Source: Bacteroides sp. CAG:443
GTDB lineage: Bacteria; Bacteroidota; Bacteroidia; Bacteroidales; Bacteroidaceae
Reading direction: 5' to 3'
DNA: 29,568 nucleotides
Assembly: GCA_000432735.1 (NCBI GenBank)
Contig: FR887811.1
Span: forward strand, 24,506 to 54,073
How positions within the stretch are numbered: position 1 is the stretch's first letter; each line of letters opens with the position of its first letter. Position numbers and translations under genes: made by a program. Under the pieces are notes generated by a model. It searched no databases. It worked only from the letters and a program-made list of their open reading frames with translations, and was not told where the DNA came from. Below, piece by piece: positions 24,852 to 29,568 of the stretch.

Positions 24852-26279
24852 TTATTTTCCATCCTTTTCCTGATATGCAGAAGGCAAAACACCAAATTCT
24901 TCCTTAAAATAACGGCTGAAATACTTAGGGTTGTTAAAGCCTACCTGAAATGCTATTTCAGAAACATGGAGCTGACTGTCGCGCAACAATTGCGCCGCCC
25001 GCTTCAAACGAATGACACGTATAAATTCTATCGAAGTCTTTCCCGTTATCTGCAACAACTTTTTATACAAGTGCACACGGCTCATGCCTAACTCTCGACT
25101 CAACTCTTCTACCGACAAATCGCTACGCGAGATATTATCTTCCACATATTTGATAGCCTTTTCTATCAGCTTCTCGTCCAAAGAAGTGATGACAATCTCA
25201 CTAGGAGCAGGATCGATAGTTCCCTTCGAAGCATTATAACGGCTCAGTTCAATCAGTTTCCGGATACGCAAAACCAAAATCGTCATGTTGAACGGTTTCG
25301 TCACATAGTCATCCGCACCGATACTCAATCCTTCCACTTTCGATTCCGTAGTCTGTTTTGCAGAAAGCAATATTACCGGAATATGAGCCGTACGCTTATC
25401 CTGCTTTATCAGTTTACACAATTCATTCCCATCCATTTCCGGCATCATGATATCACAGACCACCAGATCAGGCATTTCCTCACAATTCTGCAAGAAATTC
25501 CAGGCCTCCTTTCCACTCGAAGCAAGTTTCACCCGATACTGTAACCCCAGACTCGATTCCATAAACGTACGGAAATCAGCATTATCATCTACCACCAGCA
25601 AGAGCGGGAACTGACTTCTGTCAACTTCATCCACCTGCTGTCCGGATGATTCAGACAGCAAACCAGGTACTGGCATCGTATTAATGGGATGATATTGTAT
25701 GTCGACATGCTTGACAGGTATATGTACCACAAAGACAGCACCTTTACCAATATTATCGAAAACAGTCACGTCGCCACCATGCAACGTCACAAAGTCTTTC
25801 ACCAGACTCAGTCCGATACCCGTACCTCCTGTATCTTCTCCCGCTTCCTTATTCTCTGTCTGATAAAAACGATCGAAGATATGCTCCTTGTCCTCATCAC
25901 TCACTCCAATACCCGTATCGGCCACCTTTATCTCAATCACTTCGTTTTCCTCCTGAAGATGTTCCAGCATGACAGTCACCCTTCCACCTTCCGGAGTAAA
26001 CTTAAACGCATTGGCAAGCAGATTCATCACAATCTTGCCCACCTTGTCAGCATCGAAAGCCATGGTAAAATGATCCACACTCGAGAAAAACGAGAAATGT
26101 ATCTGCTTCTTGTCTGCCATCAGCAGGAACGAATCGCAGACACCCTGAATGTAGGAAATAATATCTCCTTCAGAAAGCGACAGATGATGGGAACTCATTT
26201 CCCCCTTGCGGAAATCGAGCAACTGGTTGACCAGCATCAGCAACCGATGTGCATTCCGATACATCAGCTGAAGACGCAT
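24852..26279 (-). CDS. HTCS regulator, C-terminal fragment: HATPase, receiver and AraC-type HTH
   Basis: This frame (475 residues from its first ATG) continues the hybrid two-component regulator after a frame break. It begins inside the second dimerisation helix (MRLQLMYRNAHRLLMLVNQL) and holds an ATPase domain with N box NLLANAFKFTPEGG, G1 box DTGIGVSDED (121-130) and G2 box GGTGIGLSLV (151-160). A receiver domain follows (about 225-345; acidic DD 231-232, phospho-acceptor Asp276 in CDIMMPEMDG, conserved Lys in YVTKPFN), then an AraC-type DNA-binding domain (about 385-470; LGMSRVHLYKKL and VGFNNPKYFSRYFKEEFG). All are intact. Its first ATG overlaps the end of the upstream frame by 16 bp, so independent or coupled translation is possible, but most likely this is one HTCS gene with a frameshift. 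Confidence 0.9.
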   Translation of the reverse strand: MRLQLMYRNAHRLLMLVNQLLDFRKGEMSSHHLSLSEGDIISYIQGVCDSFLLMADKKQIHFSFFSSVDHFTMAFDADKVGKIVMNLLANAFKFTPEGGRVTVMLEHLQEENEVIEIKVADTGIGVSDEDKEHIFDRFYQTENKEAGEDTGGTGIGLSLVKDFVTLHGGDVTVFDNIGKGAVFVVHIPVKHVDIQYHPINTMPVPGLLSESSGQQVDEVDRSQFPLLLVVDDNADFRTFMESSLGLQYRVKLASSGKEAWNFLQNCEEMPDLVVCDIMMPEMDGNELCKLIKQDKRTAHIPVILLSAKQTTESKVEGLSIGADDYVTKPFNMTILVLRIRKLIELSRYNASKGTIDPAPSEIVITSLDEKLIEKAIKYVEDNISRSDLSVEELSRELGMSRVHLYKKLLQITGKTSIEFIRVIRLKRAAQLLRDSQLHVSEIAFQVGFNNPKYFSRYFKEEFGVLPSAYQEKDGK

Positions 26280-28870
26280 TTCCGGCTTTCGTCATTATCA
26301 GCTTCTTTCAGCATCTGTTCCAGCGGCGCAATAATTAACGTCAGCGGAGTACGCAACTCGTGACTGATATTGGTGAAGAAACGGAATTTCATATTGTTCA
26401 CCTCTTCGTTCTTCGCTACCTCCAGTTCAATCTGATGCAAACGGAACCGTTCTCTTTCGCGCTTCAATATCCAGCTACGAGCCAGGAACAATAAACCGAT
26501 ACCTGCCAGCACATACAGTACGTATGCCCACCATGACATCCAGAACGGAGGAAGAACCTCTATCTCAAGCTGAGAAATCTCCTTGCCTACATATCCGTCA
26601 CTATTGACAGCTTTCACACTCAAGACATAATTTCCAGGAGCCAGATTGGTAAAAGTAACATTATGCACTCCCTCCGGCAACGACAGCCACTCTTTGCTAA
26701 ATCCCTTCAACTGATACATATAACAAGTCTTTTCGGGAAGGGATAAATTATCGGAAGCAACCGAAATAGTGAAAATATTCTGTTTATACTTCAGTGTAAG
26801 TTTACCAATCTTGTCAAGATTCTTGGGAAGCAATACACTTCCATCAATACGCTCGCCTACCTGAACAACCTTATTAAACAAAGACAGACGCGTAAAAAAG
26901 ACTTTTGGAAGCTGTTTATTGTAATGCACATTTTCCGGAGTGAAAATATTGATACCATACAATCCGCCGACTAGAATGGCATCATTATTCAATAACCGGA
27001 TGGAACGGATGTTAAAATCACTATTTTGCAAGCCATCCTTTTCATTATACGTATGAGGGATAAATCGGTAATCTCCATTCTCCTTCTTCGCTACATTCAA
27101 GTGAACCAGTTGACGTGCAGAGGTAATCCACATATCCCCGTTAGCATCTTCTGCTATGCCAGCAATAATACCTCCGTTATCCGGCATAATGTCGGAAAGC
27201 CCCTTCAGCTTTCCGGTCTTCACATCATAAATATCGAGTCCGCCACGGGTTGCAATCCAAATTAATCCCCGACTATCCTTAAAGACCTGATTAATCTCAT
27301 TGTGAGCAAGTCCCGTACTATCTTTCTCACGCAATATCGTCTTTATCTTCCGGCTTTCCAAATCAAAGAGAGCAACTCCCTGACTGGCCGTACCTATAAC
27401 CAGATCATCTTCATCAGTCAGACACAAGGAAGCCACATGATAATCATCCAGCCCAGCCTTTTTCAAGTCGATTGTTTCGAATGTATCGCCCGATGAATGT
27501 AAACATTGTATACCTGCATCCAGAAAACCAATCCATATATTCCCTTTACGGTCTTCCTGTAATGCCCATATCTTATTGCTTACCAACTGACCTCCTTCAC
27601 CAGCTTTAAAGGAACGCACCCGATTCCCTTCGATGCAATACAAGCCACCATTGAATATCCCCACCCAAAGTTTCCCGTCGCTAGCCTTCAGGAGTGCGAC
27701 AACTGGCGCTTCACCCAGTTCAAAATGCTTCTCTACCCGACGGAGAGAAAAATTCCATAGCAATACTCCATTATCGTTCGTACCCAGCCATGCCCTGTCT
27801 TCTCCTTCGGCCTCTATACTCGTTACATCGCCCACATAATCAATATCAAACTTAAAAATACTTTCGCCATAATAAGAGATTCCCTTTTTATATGTACCGG
27901 CCCATACAATTCCATCCCTGTCGGTATAAAGAGTGTACACTGTATTATGCGACAATCCTCTGTCTGTATCTTTATCTGCCACCACAGATCTGATCTTCCA
28001 AGTGGATTTTTCCAAAATATCGATTCCGCTATAATCTTTCCCCATCCAGATTCTTCCCCTGGCATCCTGCGTAATGGTATGGACAAAATCGGAACGATTC
28101 TTCCAACGAGCCGTAACTTCCTCATTCCATTTTCCCGTCCGCAAGTCGTATGCCCATACACCTTCAATACCATATATCCAGATACAGTCTTCTCTATCCA
28201 CAAACAGAGAAAAGTCTATACGCACTTGTGGCGATCCTTGCTGTACTTCCTTCTTTATCCACTTGACATTCAGTTTATCACGATCAATGCAGACTAGCAA
28301 CCCTGTATCGTATAACAGTAATATACCGTCTTTACACTCTGCCATATCCGAAACGTCTGAAGGTGGAAAATTATATTTCTGACAAGAAACATAACCTATT
28401 TCCTTTTGCCGATTATAGCGATAGCATCCCTCGCCCACGACATATATCCAGACATTTCCTGCAGAATCGACAAAAACATTACCAGGATTACCCTTGCTAC
28501 CTAACGAAGTCATGAAGGGAGTCAAATCCGACTGAAAAACTTCTTTTGCCTTATCGAACAACACATATCCTTTGGCCGTTTTAATCCAGAACATTCCATC
28601 GGGTTGTTCTACAATATTCTCGATATAATTATCAGGAAGAGAATTCGGATTATTCTCCTGATGAGTAAAGACTTTAAATGTATAGCCGTCGTAACAATTC
28701 AATCCGGCCAGCGTACCAAACCACATCAGTCCTTCACTATCCTTGTAAATGCAACGAACTGAATTATTCGATAATCCGTCTGAGACCTCCAGATACTTGA
28801 ACATAAAAGACTGCGCATGGAGACAAAGCAATGAAAAAAACAAAGTCAGCAAAGTATATATCCTTCTCAT
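26264..28870 (-). CDS. HTCS regulator, N-terminal fragment: periplasmic sensor, TM and histidine-kinase start
   Basis: The 868-residue frame starts with a signal peptide (MRRIYTLLTLFFSLLCLHAQ). Residues about 20-690 are two-component-regulator beta-propeller repeats (recurring D-x-x-G-x-x-W-x-G-T pattern, as in DSEGLMWFGTLAGLNCYDGY and DRDGIVWAGTYKKGISYYG), and about 700-775 a Y_Y_Y domain. A membrane helix follows at about 779-800 (WAYVLYVLAGIGLLFLA) and then the H box FTNISHELRTPLTLII with His837. The frame stops 31 residues after the His at a TGA (26266-26264), where HTCS proteins normally continue into DHp helix 2. Restoring one base near 26282-26286 joins it to the following frame (ESREMRLQLM). 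Such sensors bind breakdown oligosaccharides in the periplasm and switch on the adjacent polysaccharide locus. Confidence 0.92.
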   Translation of the reverse strand: MRRIYTLLTLFFSLLCLHAQSFMFKYLEVSDGLSNNSVRCIYKDSEGLMWFGTLAGLNCYDGYTFKVFTHQENNPNSLPDNYIENIVEQPDGMFWIKTAKGYVLFDKAKEVFQSDLTPFMTSLGSKGNPGNVFVDSAGNVWIYVVGEGCYRYNRQKEIGYVSCQKYNFPPSDVSDMAECKDGILLLYDTGLLVCIDRDKLNVKWIKKEVQQGSPQVRIDFSLFVDREDCIWIYGIEGVWAYDLRTGKWNEEVTARWKNRSDFVHTITQDARGRIWMGKDYSGIDILEKSTWKIRSVVADKDTDRGLSHNTVYTLYTDRDGIVWAGTYKKGISYYGESIFKFDIDYVGDVTSIEAEGEDRAWLGTNDNGVLLWNFSLRRVEKHFELGEAPVVALLKASDGKLWVGIFNGGLYCIEGNRVRSFKAGEGGQLVSNKIWALQEDRKGNIWIGFLDAGIQCLHSSGDTFETIDLKKAGLDDYHVASLCLTDEDDLVIGTASQGVALFDLESRKIKTILREKDSTGLAHNEINQVFKDSRGLIWIATRGGLDIYDVKTGKLKGLSDIMPDNGGIIAGIAEDANGDMWITSARQLVHLNVAKKENGDYRFIPHTYNEKDGLQNSDFNIRSIRLLNNDAILVGGLYGINIFTPENVHYNKQLPKVFFTRLSLFNKVVQVGERIDGSVLLPKNLDKIGKLTLKYKQNIFTISVASDNLSLPEKTCYMYQLKGFSKEWLSLPEGVHNVTFTNLAPGNYVLSVKAVNSDGYVGKEISQLEIEVLPPFWMSWWAYVLYVLAGIGLLFLARSWILKRERERFRLHQIELEVAKNEEVNNMKFRFFTNISHELRTPLTLIIAPLEQMLKEADNDESRKCVFS

Positions 28871-29008
28871 ATCTTATAACGTTTTCAAAAGCAAAGAAAA
28901 TGAAGTTTGACTAAACAAGCAAGAATCTCTTTTTCTCTTTTTTATACGCCATAGAATGGACAAAATAGATGATTCTACAGCATAAATACCTACCCAATTA
29001 ATTATCAT

Positions 29009-29057
29009 TTGTCGAAAAAGTAATACAAAAATTGTCAGAAATAAATAAAAATTTGTC
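29009..29057. repeat. Three TTGTC direct repeats at 21-23 bp spacing
   Basis: TTGTC begins at 29009, 29032 and 29053, each flanked by A/T-rich sequence and, a few bases on, by AGAA or GAAA. The spacing of 23 and 21 bp puts them near the same DNA face. They lie about 140 bp upstream of the HTCS start. Confidence 0.45.
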
Positions 29058-29429
29058 CAGAACATTCTGTTCTTTTTGTATAAATATAAAATATGCCTAG
29101 CAACTTTTTCTTACAGGCACAAGCACTTTCACCAAAAACATTACACGACAAGTTGTGTCTTTTCTGAGCCTATTTATCGAACAACGTATAACGGATAGCA
29201 ACCCGCATACTATCCGACAATCACCAAAATATCCCGATCAACAAATCTTTCTTTCAGTGCTTGGAATTGCAACTATACATATTTCTTCAAAAATATCATT
29301 CCACCATGAAACAAGTCTCAATAAATCACTTTTAACACGTGTATGTTTCTAACTTTAATATAATCAAGGAAATGAATTGCAAAGAGAAAAAATTTTCTAT
29401 ACACATTCTAGTCATCAAAACGAAACAAA

Positions 29430-29460
29430 AAACATTTCATATACTATTATGAAACATTTC
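29430..29460 (+). promoter_or_regulatory. Candidate HTCS operator: AAACATTTC direct repeat
   Basis: AAACATTTC occurs at 29430-29438 and 29452-29460, 22 bp apart, ending 26 nt before the -7 box at 29487. This is the position expected of an AraC-type activator site. The inner bases can also be read as an inverted repeat TTTCAT-N8-ATGAAA. Function is inferred. Confidence 0.5.
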
Positions 29461-29486
29461 CTTTTTCATCACATCAATCTTTGCAT

Positions 29487-29494
29487 TAGCTTTG
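29487..29494 (+). promoter_or_regulatory. Promoter -7 box of the right-edge gene
   Basis: TAGCTTTG matches TAnnTTTG and lies 25 bases before the ATG at 29520. Confidence 0.6.
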
Positions 29495-29519
29495 TAATCG
29501 TCTTTAACAACATCAGATT

Positions 29520-29568
29520 ATGAAAACACATAGGAAACTTTTTTTCGTCTTGCTGACTGCTTCAGCAG
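29520..29568 (+). CDS. Start of a secreted protein gene (cut by right edge), possibly the first gene of the PUL plus-strand operon
   Basis: Sixteen codons are visible from the ATG at 29520: MKTHRKLFFVLLTASA. The basic start followed by a hydrophobic run is the beginning of a signal peptide. Position divergent to an HTCS gene, with a good promoter and repeat sites upstream, is where SusC/SusD-type genes or further glycanases of a polysaccharide locus usually begin. The family cannot be told from so few residues. Confidence 0.6.
   Translation, partial: MKTHRKLFFVLLTASA

Larger units (their letters stand above)
28871..29486. other. Long intergenic region between HTCS and the right-edge gene
   Basis: No convincing gene is present; short frames here are AT-rich and resemble nothing. 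It holds three TTGTC repeats (29009, 29032, 29053), an AGAACA-TTC-TGTTCT palindrome (29059-29073), and a direct repeat AAACATTTC next to the right-edge promoter. It is probably the regulatory region for both the HTCS gene and the plus-strand gene. A clear promoter for the HTCS gene was not found. Confidence 0.6.

Noticed and set aside
26277..26290. Programmed -1 ribosomal frameshift joining the two HTCS frames
   Set aside because: No X-XXY-YYZ slippery heptamer is present in frame at the junction; CGG AAA TGC is not a known slippery site. A lost base is simpler.
1..29568. Search for tRNA, rRNA, CRISPR arrays, insertion sequences and integrase or attachment sites
   Set aside because: No clover-leaf tRNA, spacer-repeat array, transposase or integrase motif was seen by eye in any intergenic space; a tRNAscan or IS search could confirm this.

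Overview
The window reads as chromosomal DNA of a gut Bacteroidales bacterium, most likely Bacteroides or Phocaeicola. The evidence is the repeated -7 promoter box TAnnTTTG, the lack of strong Shine-Dalgarno sites, lipoprotein signals, a NigD-like protein, a FadL/OmpP1-type porin, a hybrid two-component system (HTCS) beside glycoside hydrolases, and a Na+-type energy metabolism. The species cannot be fixed from the sequence alone.

Positions 1-840, minus strand: the 5' part of a cobalamin-uptake (BtuF-like) lipoprotein gene that runs off the left edge. It is preceded by a well-conserved cobalamin riboswitch and its promoter. Positions 843-7545, plus strand: a K+/H+-type CPA antiporter with a C-terminal RCK_C domain, a K+-dependent membrane pyrophosphatase, a FadL-family outer-membrane protein, and phosphoglycerate kinase with a strong terminator. 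Positions 8051-11435, minus strand: a three-gene Na+-pumping decarboxylase operon (gamma-alpha-beta). Its alpha subunit has an unusual active-site loop. Positions 11561-12847, minus strand: a small nitroreductase and a DUF2490 protein. Positions 13244-15045: phosphoglycolate phosphatase-like HAD (+) converging on ATP-type 6-phosphofructokinase (-). Positions 15221-16836: two divergent lipoprotein genes, a lipocalin/NlpE-like one (-) and a NigD-like one (+).

Positions 17038-28870, minus strand: part of a polysaccharide utilization locus. The genes are GH31 (alpha-xylosidase-like, with PA14), GH2 (beta-galactosidase-like) and GH3 (beta-glucosidase-like), with an HTCS regulator upstream. The enzyme set suits xyloglucan oligosaccharides. 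The HTCS reading frame is broken by an apparent one-base loss just after the phospho-acceptor histidine. At the right edge the first 16 codons of a plus-strand secreted protein begin, probably another gene of the locus.

Functionally, the left half is central carbon and ion-gradient metabolism (glycolysis, pyrophosphate and decarboxylation energy coupled to Na+/H+, and K+ homeostasis). The right half is glycan foraging. The observations most worth a second look are: the Thr-to-Gly change in the decarboxylase alpha subunit; the HTCS frameshift; a 9-bp motif placed at exactly the same distance (26 nt) from the -7 box of both promoters flanking the HTCS; and paired TTTGTACAAA palindromes 21 bp apart with adjacent tandem repeats near 13.04-13.14 kb. 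No tRNA, rRNA, CRISPR array or insertion sequence was seen.
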